Counted from the first letter of the stretch, positions 53,416 to 62,658 are shown. The stretch: 64,000 bases of DNA from Paenibacillus sp. JNUCC32 (GCF_014863545.1 NZ_CP062260.1:3534001-3598000), one strand, 5' to 3'. A program made the numbers and translations. The notes: generated by a model not told the origin, from the sequence alone.

Positions 53416-53445
53416 ACTATAACATATTCCTGGATGAAATGGCAA
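53416..53445 (-). promoter_or_regulatory. Promoter of the leader ORF and ABC-F gene
   Basis: TTGCCA (53440-53445) and TATAGT (53416-53421) are 18 bp apart on the minus strand. Confidence 0.65.
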
Positions 53446-53523
53446 GGAAAATAGCCCCACAACGTGGAGCCTATGCTTCGATGCTTGCTCCGAGTACTTT
53501 GCGGGACCCATGCTTATACATGC

Positions 53524-53549
53524 GAAAAGGGACCGCTAGCGGCCCCTTA
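53524..53549 (-). terminator. Terminator after rluD
   Basis: GGG-CCGC and GCGG-CCC pair closely and are followed by TTTTC on the minus strand. The rluD stop codon is in the stem. Confidence 0.65.
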
Positions 53550-54510
53550 AAATCGTCAACAGCTCATTCATATCGCTCGGCATCGGTGCCGAAAACTCCT
53601 TATAATCCCCGGTCGAAGGATGGACAAAACCCAATACGGCCGCATGAAGCGCTTGTCCGTTCAATTTGATCCCCTTGCTCTTGCCGTAAACGGGATCCCC
53701 TACGAGAGGATGCCCGATATATTTCATGTGCACGCGAATTTGATGGGTACGACCCGTCTCCAGCTTCAGCTCGAGGAGACTGTAATCTCCGAACCGTTCC
53801 ACCACGGTAAAATGCGTAACCGCATGTTTGCTGTTCCGGTCCGTGACGGTATACAGTTTGCGATCCTGGGCGTCCCGGCCGATCGGTGCGTCAATGGTTC
53901 CCTGATCATGGCTGATATTGCCGTGCACCAACGCCAAATAACGGCGGTTCACGCTGTGCTCCTTCAACTGGGCGGCCAGCGAAGCATGGGCTTTATCATT
54001 CTTCGCGGCCATGATCAGGCCCGTAGTATCCTTATCGATCCGATGGACGATGCCGGGGCGAAGCTCTCCATTGATTCCCGACAAATCCTTGCAGTGAAAC
54101 ATCAATGCATTCACTAGCGTGCCGGACGAATGTCCCGGAGCCGGATGGACGACCATTCCTCTCGGCTTGTTTACGACAATCACGTCCCCGTCTTCAAACG
54201 CGATCTCAAGCGGAATGTCCTCGGGAATGATCTCGACGGCCGATGGCTCGGGAACCTTCAGCACGATGCGGTCACCCTGACTCACTTTGTAATTCGACTT
54301 GATTGGGCCATCGTTCACGCTCACATGTCCGTCCGCAATCCATAACTGCACTTGGGAACGCGACACATCTTCCCCAAGATTTTCCGTTATGTATTTATCG
54401 ATACGGGTTTTGGCAGCGTCGGCATCCACCGTCCATTCGATGGCTTCCGTTTCCTGACCGTTCTCATCTGTCCAATCCGTATCTGTATCCTTACCGTCTT
54501 GCACCATCAT
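53536..54510 (-). CDS. rluD: 23S rRNA pseudouridine synthase, RluD family
   Basis: The 324-residue enzyme has an acidic N-terminal tail, an S4 RNA-binding domain (about 28-95) and the RluA/RluD catalytic domain with HRIDKDTTGL (catalytic Asp). It would convert specific uridines of 23S rRNA to pseudouridine. It overlaps lspA by 4 bp, the same order as B. subtilis lspA-ylyB. The exact target position cannot be read from sequence. Confidence 0.93.
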   Translation of the reverse strand: MMVQDGKDTDTDWTDENGQETEAIEWTVDADAAKTRIDKYITENLGEDVSRSQVQLWIADGHVSVNDGPIKSNYKVSQGDRIVLKVPEPSAVEIIPEDIPLEIAFEDGDVIVVNKPRGMVVHPAPGHSSGTLVNALMFHCKDLSGINGELRPGIVHRIDKDTTGLIMAAKNDKAHASLAAQLKEHSVNRRYLALVHGNISHDQGTIDAPIGRDAQDRKLYTVTDRNSKHAVTHFTVVERFGDYSLLELKLETGRTHQIRVHMKYIGHPLVGDPVYGKSKGIKLNGQALHAAVLGFVHPSTGDYKEFSAPMPSDMNELLTILRGR

Positions 54511-55007
54511 TCAGTCCCTTCTGTGCCTGAAACTTCACTTGTTGTCTGCATCTTCTCGCGTCTTCCTTCCAGAAGCGTGTCCAATATGATCAATCCCACG
54601 CCGATCACGATGCAAGAATCGGCAATATTGAAGATCGGGAAGGTGTAGCTGCCAAAATTAAACTGCAGGAAATCGACGACCTCTCCCATTATCAATCGAT
54701 CGATGAAGTTTCCGAGTGCCCCTCCAAGTACAAGCGCAAGCGCGGTCGGCAGCAGCTTGCGTCCTTCTTTTGATACCTTCCGCAGGTACCAGACGATTCC
54801 GCCCACAACGATTATTGTCACAATGATGAAGAACCATAACTGGTCCTGGAGTATGCCGAACGCGGCTCCCCGGTTCCGGCTGGACGTGATCAGGAAGAAA
54901 TCCCCGATGACCGGTATCTGTTCATAAAGCTCGAGCTTGGTAGCAATCAAGTACTTGGTTCCCTGATCGATAAGAAATAAAACAAATGCAATCAAATAAT
55001 ATACCAC
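54507..55007 (-). CDS. lspA: Lipoprotein signal peptidase (signal peptidase II)
   Basis: The 166-residue membrane protease has four predicted spans and the catalytic aspartates in NFIDRLIMG and FNIADSCIVIG. It cleaves prolipoproteins after lipid attachment, including the sugar-binding lipoprotein of this window. The acidic tail ends GTEGTE and overlaps the rluD start. Confidence 0.96.
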   Translation of the reverse strand: MVYYLIAFVLFLIDQGTKYLIATKLELYEQIPVIGDFFLITSSRNRGAAFGILQDQLWFFIIVTIIVVGGIVWYLRKVSKEGRKLLPTALALVLGGALGNFIDRLIMGEVVDFLQFNFGSYTFPIFNIADSCIVIGVGLIILDTLLEGRREKMQTTSEVSGTEGTE

Positions 55008-55219
55008 TTGTTTATGTCACTCCGTTCTTGTCTTCTCCAATCAGGCGAACATCTTCGCTGATCGGTCCGTAACTCGTCTTATTGTAGCACAGCGGCTCAG
55101 AAACCGTCCATTCCTGTCCAGCGGCGAGAACATTTTCCGTCAGTAAAACCTTATCGATGGGTGCACTCTATACCTATGAACCAAGAAGGTCAACTTCGGG
55201 ACCATGAAAGGAGCCTGAC

Positions 55220-55960
55220 ATGTCGCATCTCACTCAGGAGCAACTTCATAATTTGCAACAAAAGCTGATGGATCGAAAGGTTGAACTTGAACGGCGCATG
55301 GTCAATAACGACCAACACGGGCTGGGAGAATCGGAGCGAGATATGACCGGCGAGCTGTCCCATATTGATAATCACCCTGGCGATGTGGGAACCGAAGTGT
55401 TTGAAAGAGGAAAAGACCTCGCGCTTCAGGACAGGGTGGATCAGGAGCTGCAGCGGGTTATTTTTTCGCTGGAAGCCATTCATCATGGCCGTTACGGCGT
55501 GTGCCTTACCTGCGGCCAGCCCATTCCGTACGAGCGGTTGGAGGTTATCCCGGATACGCAATATTGCGTAGAACATACGCCTCGGGAGCGCGTGTCCCGC
55601 GACCGTCCGGTCGAGGAGGACGTTCTAGCTCCCGCTTTCGGAAAATCCAGTATGGATGAGCACGAATATGCTGCATTTGACGGCGAGGACGCCTGGCAGA
55701 TCGTTGAGAGCTGGGGGAACTCCAATTCCCCGGCTTTGGCGGAAGGAAACGAAATGGACAGCTATAACGAAATGGATATCGAGAATGGCGACGATCAAGG
55801 CGGGTTCGTGGAGGTGTACGAAAACTTCGTTGCCACCAATATCGATGGCTCGGAAGTGTTTATCGTACGCAGTCCCCAATATGTCGATTACCTAAACCGG
55901 GGCGAAGGAAGCTATCTCCTTGACCCCAATGGCGACCCGGATGATGAATCATTCAGCTGA
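55220..55960 (+). CDS. TraR/DksA-type zinc-finger protein, YteA family
   Basis: The 246-residue protein has an N-terminal coiled-coil region and a C4-type finger, seen as CLTCGQPIPYERLEVIP followed by YC (about 95-115), plus the family C-terminal extension with repeated acidic segments. YteA-like proteins of Bacillales are DksA relatives thought to act near RNA polymerase or in sporulation. AAAGGAG precedes the ATG. It is divergent from lspA. Confidence 0.85.
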   Translation: MSHLTQEQLHNLQQKLMDRKVELERRMVNNDQHGLGESERDMTGELSHIDNHPGDVGTEVFERGKDLALQDRVDQELQRVIFSLEAIHHGRYGVCLTCGQPIPYERLEVIPDTQYCVEHTPRERVSRDRPVEEDVLAPAFGKSSMDEHEYAAFDGEDAWQIVESWGNSNSPALAEGNEMDSYNEMDIENGDDQGGFVEVYENFVATNIDGSEVFIVRSPQYVDYLNRGEGSYLLDPNGDPDDESFS

Positions 55961-56019
55961 TTAAGCGTCTTACCTGGCAGCATATGACTTGCAGCGGCTG
56001 CCGGGCATTACATAATCCA

Positions 56020-56370
56020 TTACGTCAGTTCAAGCTGCCGCTGGACAATCCGGACAATATCCGCGATGTAATCGCCGATAATAGGCAAATTCAGCGCGCC
56101 AAGGGCCTGAAGGGCATATATGATGGTTGCCGCAAAAAAAGTAAACCCGATCGCGATTCCCACGCCGCGTGCCGACCCGGCCAGCAGATTGGTCCATATC
56201 AATTTCCAGGGGCGGTTCAACAGCTGGGTGTATTCCGCGATCCGGGCCTTCTCCAGCTGCTGCGCGATGTCCGTGGTCATGCGGTGTATGGCGCCCAATT
56301 GGTCCCGCTCTGCTTCCACAAGCGATTTATTCTTTTCGGTTGATAACGCATTTTCCGGCTTCTCTGCCAT
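56020..56370 (-). CDS. DUF5665 domain membrane protein
   Basis: The 116-residue protein has a charged N-terminal region, the RPWKLIWTNLLAGSARGVG segment and one hydrophobic span (about 72-95), then an amphipathic tail. This is the DUF5665 pattern; function unknown. The ATG at 56368-56370 follows AGGGGGCGG and is preferred over the in-frame GTG two codons earlier. It stands alone downstream of ileS. Confidence 0.8.
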   Translation of the reverse strand: MAEKPENALSTEKNKSLVEAERDQLGAIHRMTTDIAQQLEKARIAEYTQLLNRPWKLIWTNLLAGSARGVGIAIGFTFFAATIIYALQALGALNLPIIGDYIADIVRIVQRQLELT

Positions 56371-56551
56371 ATTCACCGCCCCCTTGCCACTATACTAGGC
56401 AGACTCTGGAAAAAACAGATCAGGATCCGCTTTCTTCCTGCTTGAAACCATACATAACATGCATGAGAATTCGCTGATTATTATGCATCTGTTGGAAGCA
56501 TCTCATTCGCACGGAGTCCTCCGAACAAAGCCGGTGCTTATTGGGGACAGC

Positions 56552-56584
56552 AAAAAACCACCGCCATGAAATGGCGGTGGTTTA
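56552..56584 (-). terminator. Terminator after ileS
   Basis: AACCACCGCCAT and ATGGCGGTGGTT form a 12-bp stem with a 3-nt loop, followed on the minus strand by T6. Confidence 0.92.
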
Positions 56585-56600
56585 ATAATATCAACGATTC

Positions 56601-59600
56601 TCAGGCGATATGGATGCCAATGGTTTTGCCGCCAAGCTCAACCCGCTCCATGCCTTCGCTTTGTCCGTATTGCAAATCGTTAACCAGTACGTTTTCTCGC
56701 AGCACATCTTCAAATGCCGTGATCGCAGCTTGAAGCTCATCATCCGTATCGAGAGTCAAGTTCACCCGCTTCTCGATCGGGAGGTCCAGCTTCTTGCGCG
56801 TATCCTGCACGGCACGCACCACTTCGCGAACCCAGCCTTCCTGCTCCAGCTCCGGCGTGATATCCGTATTGAGCGCAACGGTTAACCCGTAACCCGAAGC
56901 GGATGCAAAGCCTTCCTTCGCCTTCTTCTCTACCAGCAGCTCTTCGGACGTGATCTGCAATTCTTCGCCTTCCGGTGAAGTTACGTTCACGCCGCCCGAT
57001 TGGACCACCTTGCGGGTCTCGTCACTGCTCATTCCCTTTAGGAAACCTTGCAGGAAGCCGATATTTTTACCGTATTTCTTGCCTGCGACCTTCAGGTTCA
57101 TTTTCAGCGTGAAATCAACGAATCCGCTGTCGCTGGTCTCCACCTCAATCGCTTTGACGTTGATCTCTTCCTTGATGATGTCTTCATACCCCGCGAGATC
57201 GAACTCGCGATCCATGGATACGATGAGGTTGGACAGCGGCTGACGCGTCTTGATTCCTGTCTCGTTGCGGACGTTCCGCGCAAGCTCTACGATCTGTCTT
57301 GCCGTCTCCATGTCCTGCTCGAGCGCTTTGTCGATCAACGCTTCGTCGGCTTGCGGGAAGTCGGCCAGATGCACGCTCTCGCCGCCGCCCAGGTTGACGA
57401 AGATATCTTCGGACAGCATCGGCGTGAATGGTGCCATCAGCTTGGATAGCGTCAACAGCACGTGCGTAAGCGTCCCGTAAGCGGCCAGCTTATCTTCACC
57501 GAGTCCGCTGCCCCAGAAACGATCGCGCGAACGACGGATATACCAGTTGCTCAGCTCATCCACATAAGCTTCGATCGCCTTGGCCGCGTTAAGGAAATCA
57601 TTGACGGCCAATCCCTTGTCAACCACTTGAATCAAGCTGTTCAAGCGGGAGAGAATCCAGCGGTCCAGCTTGTGGTCCGATCCCTTGAAGTCATGCTCCT
57701 TCGGATCATAGCCGTCGATGCCGGCATACAATGTCAGGAACGCATGGGTGTTCACCAGCGTGTCCACAACCTTGGATTTGGCTTCGCCGACGATTCCTTT
57801 CGAGAAACGTTTGCTGTTCCATGGCGCACTGTCGGCGAGCAGGGCCCAACGGAACGCATCCGTGCCGTACTCCTCGATGATTTCCCAAGGATCGATGACG
57901 TTGCCCTTGGATTTGGACATCTTCTGTCCGTTCTCATCGAGAATATGGCCCGTGGCCATGACCGCTTTATAAGGCGCTTTACCGGTGAAGAGGGTCGATA
58001 CGGCCAGCAAGCTGTAGAACCATCCGCGCGTCTGGTCGATCCCTTCGCAGATCATATCGGCAGGATACTGCTGTTCGAACTTCTCCTTGTCCTCGAATGG
58101 ATAATGGTATTGCGCATACGGCATCGACCCGCTGTCAAACCATACGTCGATAACTTCCGAGGTTCGCTCCATTACGCCGCCTTCACAATGCGGGCATTTC
58201 ACTTTCACTTCATCCACATAAGGCTTGTGCAGCTCCAGATCCTCCGCTACCTCGCCTACGGCGTTGGCCCGAAGCTCCGCAATGCTGTGCGGCGAGAACT
58301 GCCCTTCGCAAGAATCGCAGACCCATACGTTAAGCGGCGTTCCCCAGTAACGGTTCCGGCTGATATTCCAGTCGACCAGGTCTTCAAGGAATTTGCCGAA
58401 GCGTCCCTCGCGTACATGGCCCGGATACCAGGTCACCTCGTTGTTGTTGGCGATCAGCTGATCCTTAACCGCCGTCGTTTCGATAAACCAGCTCTCCATC
58501 GCATAATAGAGCAGCGGGGATTTACAGCGCCAGCAGAATGGGTAACTGTGCTCGTATTTCTCCTTGCTGTACAGAAGTCCTTTTTCGGACAATGCCTTCA
58601 CGATGTCCAGATCGCAATCCTTGACGAAGCGTCCGGCAAAATCCGTCACTTCATCGGTATAACGGCCGTGGCCGTTCACGACGCTCACGAAGCTGATGCC
58701 ATTCTCGCGGCATACGCGGTAGTCGTCTTCGCCGTGCGCAGGAGCCATGTGCACAATCCCCGTACCGCTTGCATCGGTAACAAAGGATGCGCCGACAACG
58801 ATGTTCGATTTTTCCGCTTTTACATAAGGGAACGGAGGGTCGTAAGTCTTGCCGACCAGCTCGGAGCCTTTCAGCGTCGATAGAACGGTAAAGTCGCCTT
58901 TCATGACATCCTCTACCAAATTTTTAGCCACGATATAGATGCCGTCCTCCTGCTCGACGCGCGCGTAATCCATATCCGGATTCACGGCGAGCGCCACGTG
59001 GGATGGCAGCGTCCAAGGCGTCGTCGTCCATGCCAGCACATACTCTCCGCTGTCATGCAGCTTAAACTTCGCCGTTGCGCTCAGGTCTTTAACATCCTCA
59101 TACCCCTGTGCCACTTCGTGGGAGCTCAGTGTCGTCTGACAGCAAGGGCAGTACGGGCTTACGCGGTGGCCGCGGTACAGAAGGCCCTTGTCATGAATCG
59201 TCGCCAAAATGTTCCATACGCTCTCGATGTAGTTGTTCTCAAGCGTGATGTACGGATGATCCAGATCGGTCCAATACGCAATCGCTTCGGTCAGCTCGCG
59301 CCATTTATGCTCATATTCAAATACGCTGGCTTTACACTTTTTGATAAAAGCCTCCACGCCATAATTCTCGATTTCCTGCTTGCCGGAGATGCCCAGCTGC
59401 TTCTCTACGCCCAGCTCAACCGGAAGCCCGTGCGTATCCCAGCCCGCTTTACGAACGACATGATAGCCCTTCATCGTCTGGTAGCGGCCTACAAAATCCT
59501 TGATGACGCGGCCGAGCACGTGACCGATATGAGGCGCGCCGTTCGCGGTCGGCGGACCTTCGTAAAATACATAATTCGGCTTGCCGGCCCGCAGCTCGAT

Positions 59601-59690
59601 TGATTTCTTGAACGTGTTCTCCTCGTTCCATTTGTTCAAGATGCGCAGCTCTCTTACCCGCGCCTTCTCCTTGACGTCTACTCTGTTCAT
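56601..59690 (-). CDS. ileS: Isoleucyl-tRNA synthetase, IleS2-like
   Basis: The 1029-residue class I synthetase charges tRNA-Ile. It has PHIGHVLG (HIGH motif, about 56-63), an editing domain, KMSKSKGN (about 595-602) and an anticodon-binding C-terminus without the zinc finger end of IleS1. The start FYEGPPTANGAPHIGH and the length resemble the eukaryotic-like IleS2 group, which tends to tolerate mupirocin, not the roughly 920-residue IleS1 expected at this locus. AAAGGAAG precedes the ATG. It is preceded by a T-box leader and an inserted repeat element. Confidence 0.95.
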   Translation of the reverse strand: MNRVDVKEKARVRELRILNKWNEENTFKKSIELRAGKPNYVFYEGPPTANGAPHIGHVLGRVIKDFVGRYQTMKGYHVVRKAGWDTHGLPVELGVEKQLGISGKQEIENYGVEAFIKKCKASVFEYEHKWRELTEAIAYWTDLDHPYITLENNYIESVWNILATIHDKGLLYRGHRVSPYCPCCQTTLSSHEVAQGYEDVKDLSATAKFKLHDSGEYVLAWTTTPWTLPSHVALAVNPDMDYARVEQEDGIYIVAKNLVEDVMKGDFTVLSTLKGSELVGKTYDPPFPYVKAEKSNIVVGASFVTDASGTGIVHMAPAHGEDDYRVCRENGISFVSVVNGHGRYTDEVTDFAGRFVKDCDLDIVKALSEKGLLYSKEKYEHSYPFCWRCKSPLLYYAMESWFIETTAVKDQLIANNNEVTWYPGHVREGRFGKFLEDLVDWNISRNRYWGTPLNVWVCDSCEGQFSPHSIAELRANAVGEVAEDLELHKPYVDEVKVKCPHCEGGVMERTSEVIDVWFDSGSMPYAQYHYPFEDKEKFEQQYPADMICEGIDQTRGWFYSLLAVSTLFTGKAPYKAVMATGHILDENGQKMSKSKGNVIDPWEIIEEYGTDAFRWALLADSAPWNSKRFSKGIVGEAKSKVVDTLVNTHAFLTLYAGIDGYDPKEHDFKGSDHKLDRWILSRLNSLIQVVDKGLAVNDFLNAAKAIEAYVDELSNWYIRRSRDRFWGSGLGEDKLAAYGTLTHVLLTLSKLMAPFTPMLSEDIFVNLGGGESVHLADFPQADEALIDKALEQDMETARQIVELARNVRNETGIKTRQPLSNLIVSMDREFDLAGYEDIIKEEINVKAIEVETSDSGFVDFTLKMNLKVAGKKYGKNIGFLQGFLKGMSSDETRKVVQSGGVNVTSPEGEELQITSEELLVEKKAKEGFASASGYGLTVALNTDITPELEQEGWVREVVRAVQDTRKKLDLPIEKRVNLTLDTDDELQAAITAFEDVLRENVLVNDLQYGQSEGMERVELGGKTIGIHIA

Positions 59691-59703
59691 GCAGATCTTC
59701 CTT

Positions 59704-60090
59704 TCGCCCTTTTTCGAGGTTGTTCAAAAAGTCCGATTTTGATAAGAAAACCTCTATCGAGGCCACTTCAAAGATGAGCGACCGCGATGCATAGGTAGGT
59801 TTTCTTGCGATATAGAATTTCATCAGTTCCACTGATAACTCATAAATTCTATATCTAACACGAAGTGAATCAAGAAGCAATTCGGCATCGAATCTTGAAT
59901 TCAGCCGGGCCTAAGCAGATGCTTTCGAAGTATGTTTCCTGCGGAAACATTTCAGGTGCTCACGTACAAACTACGTACGCTCCGCTCCTCACTCCCTAGC
60001 TTCATCCAACTGAAGCGTTTTGAAAAAACGCACAGCGGAAGCATAGGCTTCGGTGCTGAAAACCGATCTTTTTGAACTCGCCCTTTTTCG
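59704..60090. mobile_element. MITE-like repeat element between T-box leader and ileS
   Basis: A 361-bp segment (59717-60077) is bounded by a 13-bp direct repeat TCGCCCTTTTTCG (59704-59716 and 60078-60090). It has imperfect inverted ends: GTTCAAAAAGTCCGATTTT at 59722-59740 and, inverted, GTTCAAAAAGATCGGTTTT at 60059-60077. It encodes no protein and is rich in internal hairpins (for example GTTTCC/GGAAAC and CGTAC/GTACG). The layout is that of a non-autonomous element with a target duplication. Only one copy is in the window. Confidence 0.65.
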
Positions 60091-60107
60091 TAAATGTTCT
60101 GTGAACA

Positions 60108-60142
60108 TAAAAAAGGCCCCGTCCCCCAAGGGACGAGAACCT
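60108..60142 (-). terminator. T-box terminator of the ileS leader
   Basis: GG-TC-CGTCCC pairs with GGGACG-GG-CC around a 4-nt loop and is followed on the minus strand by T6. The 5-prime arm overlaps the antiterminator region next to the T-box. Confidence 0.85.
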
Positions 60143-60421
60143 GTTCTCGCGTTACCACCCTAATTTCGCCCGGCCGACTTCTAATGGAAGCCTGCTCAAA
60201 CGACACCTCAATGTCCATGCCTGTTCGTAAGGCAAGGTCCGATATAACGTTCGGCAGACGGCTTAGCTTACGCACGCGGTCACAGCGCTTCAGCTTCACT
60301 TCTCCGGGATGATCTTCTGCTAGGCCTGAACGCCGGGCTTTCAGCAACTGCCGGCTCTCTGGGGGACAGATCCTTCGCGTACTATTCCCATCAACGAATT
60401 ACGGTATGAATCAACAATATG
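60143..60421 (-). promoter_or_regulatory. T-box leader (tRNA-Ile-sensing riboswitch)
   Basis: The minus strand carries the conserved T-box AGGGTGGTAACGCG (60148-60161), an upstream AGAGAGC...GCTGAAAG stem I segment and an early AGTA element. Uncharged tRNA-Ile would pair with the specifier codon and the T-box bulge and stabilise the antiterminator, raising ileS expression. The likely specifier is the ATC within GAAGATCATCC, but this was not folded. Confidence 0.9.
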
Positions 60422-60427
60422 TTATTA

Positions 60428-60456
60428 GTTATAGACGACTTCGCGGAAAAAGTCAA
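60428..60456 (-). promoter_or_regulatory. Promoter of ileS
   Basis: TTGACT (60451-60456) and TATAAC (60428-60433) are 17 bp apart on the minus strand, immediately ahead of the T-box leader and just after divIVA. Confidence 0.8.
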
Positions 60457-60468
60457 CCGGATACCCGC

Positions 60469-60963
60469 CTAGTATACCTCTTTCGGCTCCAGACTCGGTT
60501 CGCGGTTCTCCAGCGTCTCCCAGCCTTCCTGCTTCAGAAGCTCCAGCTGAGCCTCTACCAAGGAGCGGAAACGGGTGCGGTAGATGGAGGCCTGCTTCTT
60601 CAGCTCTTCAACCTCCAGCGCGATTTTGCGGGATTTCCCGAGCGCATCGTTAATGATCCGGTCCGCATTCTTCTCGGATTCCTTAATGATCAGCTGAGCT
60701 TCCTTCTTCGCGTTGTTCTTCAGCTCATCCGCCGCCTCCTGGGCGACAATGATGGTCTTCGATAAGGTTTCCTCAATATTCGAAAAATGATCCAGTCTTT
60801 CTTGCATCGCCATCAGCTGGTTGCCTAATTCTTTATTCTCCCGGATCACACTTTCATAATCCTTAATAATCTGATCCAAAAACTCGTTGACCTCGTCCTC
60901 ATCATAACCGCGAATTCGACGGGCGAATTCCTTGTTATGTATATCAAGCGGTGTCAATGGCAT
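60469..60963 (-). CDS. divIVA: Cell-division/polarity protein DivIVA
   Basis: The 164-residue protein has the N-terminal membrane-curvature-binding domain (MPLTPLDIHNKEFARRIRGY) and a long coiled coil (about 30-145). It marks septa and poles and recruits division and sporulation factors. The ATG at 60961-60963 follows AGGAGG; the in-frame GTG three codons earlier overlaps that site. It sits downstream of ylmH as in other Bacillales. Confidence 0.95.
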   Translation of the reverse strand: MPLTPLDIHNKEFARRIRGYDEDEVNEFLDQIIKDYESVIRENKELGNQLMAMQERLDHFSNIEETLSKTIIVAQEAADELKNNAKKEAQLIIKESEKNADRIINDALGKSRKIALEVEELKKQASIYRTRFRSLVEAQLELLKQEGWETLENREPSLEPKEVY

Positions 60964-61134
60964 GGTGTGCACCTCCTAAATATATGGGCCTTACAGGACG
61001 GTCCGTCCGCTGTGTTAGCCAAACCACCCGTCCGTGAAGACAATAGCGGTCATTTACGATTTATCGGCAAATCCATTGTCATTTTGAATGTTCCCTGTAT
61101 GGTTTCGACAAAAAAACGGCAATTCCTTCAAAGG

Positions 61135-61920
61135 TCAAGCATATTTCCCAACCTTGATACGGTACCGCCCTTTTTTCGTCAGGCCGCCCGTCTCCAGTAC
61201 TTTAAAACGTCCAAATCCTTGGATGGAGACGACATCGCCTTCTTTTAAATTCGTGGAGGGATCCTCTTCCACTTTCCAGTTGACGCGGCACCGGCCGGCC
61301 TTGATCGGCACGACGATTTTTGTGCGGCTGATTCGGTAGGCATCGCTGGCGATTCCGTCCAGTCTCATGGAAGATACCGTAATGTCCATCGCCTCGAAAT
61401 TCGTGCGGGCCACCTGAAGCTTGTCCAGCGGCAGCAGATCCGTCATGACATGCACCCGGTGGACCTGGCTGAGATTCAGATGCAGGAAGGCGCTGATATC
61501 GTCGGCAACGACCGCATGGCAGCCGTCCGCAAGTACATGGATATCACCGATCTTGGATCTCTTAATGCCCAGACCCAGTATCGACCCCATATAATCGCCA
61601 TGCTCCAGCTCCAGAAACTTCTGATCTCCGGAAGAGATGCTGAGCACCTTCATCTTCAGATCCTCGCCTTCAAGCGCCCGGTAATCCGGAGCAATCATCG
61701 CCCGCACGCGTTCGGCATCAGCATGTCCGCCATCAAACACGGCATGCACGTCCGGATGACGATTCACGAGCGATTCCAGAATGAACCGCTGCCTGGGATC
61801 CAGGAAATCCGTCAGCTTGGTTTCATGATATTGTCCGGCATTGACCACCCATTCCCAAGCCCGGTCCACAAATTCCCGTTCGTCCTTGTGAAAATGATCG
61901 TAGATGTCCAGTTTCATCAT
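61135..61920 (-). CDS. ylmH: YlmH, S4-domain RNA-binding protein
   Basis: The 261-residue protein has an N-terminal YlmH-specific domain (PRQRFILESLVNRHPDV) and a C-terminal S4 RNA-binding domain (about 180-255). YlmH binds ribosomes and has been linked to rescue of stalled 50S subunits. The start may be the first or second of two adjacent ATG codons (61920 or 61917). It lies between ylmG (11 bp) and divIVA. Confidence 0.93.
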   Translation of the reverse strand: MMKLDIYDHFHKDEREFVDRAWEWVVNAGQYHETKLTDFLDPRQRFILESLVNRHPDVHAVFDGGHADAERVRAMIAPDYRALEGEDLKMKVLSISSGDQKFLELEHGDYMGSILGLGIKRSKIGDIHVLADGCHAVVADDISAFLHLNLSQVHRVHVMTDLLPLDKLQVARTNFEAMDITVSSMRLDGIASDAYRISRTKIVVPIKAGRCRVNWKVEEDPSTNLKEGDVVSIQGFGRFKVLETGGLTKKGRYRIKVGKYA

Positions 61921-61931
61921 TCATTCACCTG

Positions 61932-62201
61932 CTAGAGGAAATATCCGAGAATGGCGTATACGCCGCGCTGTGCCAGCTGCAGCACGAACAGCGCGATAAT
62001 CGGGGAAATATCGATCATGCCCATAATCGGCGGAATGAACCGGCGGAAAGGCGCCAAGTATGGCTCTACCAGCTTGCCAAGCAGCTCTCCGACAAAGCTT
62101 TCCCTCACATTCGGAAGCCATGACATTAAGACGTAGACCAAGATCATGTAAAAATAAATTTGGAACAGCGTTCCAACGATACTGTAAATTTCGTAGGTCA
62201 A
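61932..62201 (-). CDS. ylmG: YggT family membrane protein YlmG
   Basis: The 89-residue protein has two membrane segments (about 5-27 and 65-85) and the family PFRRFIPPIMGMIDISPI motif. YggT/YlmG proteins associate with division or septum membranes. It is 8 bp behind sepF. Confidence 0.94.
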   Translation of the reverse strand: MTYEIYSIVGTLFQIYFYMILVYVLMSWLPNVRESFVGELLGKLVEPYLAPFRRFIPPIMGMIDISPIIALFVLQLAQRGVYAILGYFL

Positions 62202-62209
62202 AGCCTAAA

Positions 62210-62656
62210 TCACCTCATTCTGTTATATTCATGCTCGTCTGCTAGAATCTCCGAGATCGAACCTTGGATCTCAACGGTATCCGGCGTGCATAGGAAGATG
62301 TTCCCGCCCACCTTCGAGATTCCGCCGCTAAGCGCATAAACGGTTCCGCTAAGAAAATCGATAATGCGCAGCGCCTGATCATTCCTCACGCGCTGAAGGT
62401 TGACCACAACCGTTCGGAATGACCGCAGATGATCTGCAATCTCCTGTGCTTCATCATATGAACGAGGCTCGACTAATACAACCTTAACGTTCTTCTGCGA
62501 ATGAATGCTAACGATATTGCCGCTCTTTTGGTTTTTCCGATGATCAAACGGCGTTGCCTCCACCGGCTCTTCCTGCGAGGCCAGAACCTCGCGTTCCACA
62601 ACTTCTTCTTCCTCTTGCAGTCCCAAGAAATTCATAAACCGGTTCATCACGCCCAT
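62210..62656 (-). CDS. sepF: Cell-division protein SepF
   Basis: The 148-residue protein has an N-terminal amphipathic membrane helix (MGVMNRFMNFLGL), an acidic linker and the SepF domain (about 60-140). It bundles FtsZ filaments at the septum. The ATG at 62654-62656 follows GAGGA by several nt and overlaps the tail of ylmE closely. Confidence 0.95.
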   Translation of the reverse strand: MGVMNRFMNFLGLQEEEEVVEREVLASQEEPVEATPFDHRKNQKSGNIVSIHSQKNVKVVLVEPRSYDEAQEIADHLRSFRTVVVNLQRVRNDQALRIIDFLSGTVYALSGGISKVGGNIFLCTPDTVEIQGSISEILADEHEYNRMR

Positions 62657-62658
62657 CG

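Noticed and set aside
57462..58883. Open frame of 473 codons on the plus strand
   Set aside because: It is antisense to ileS.
59952..60347. Minus-strand frame across the T-box leader
   Set aside because: It overlaps the T-box and the repeat element; RNA signals there explain the sequence better.
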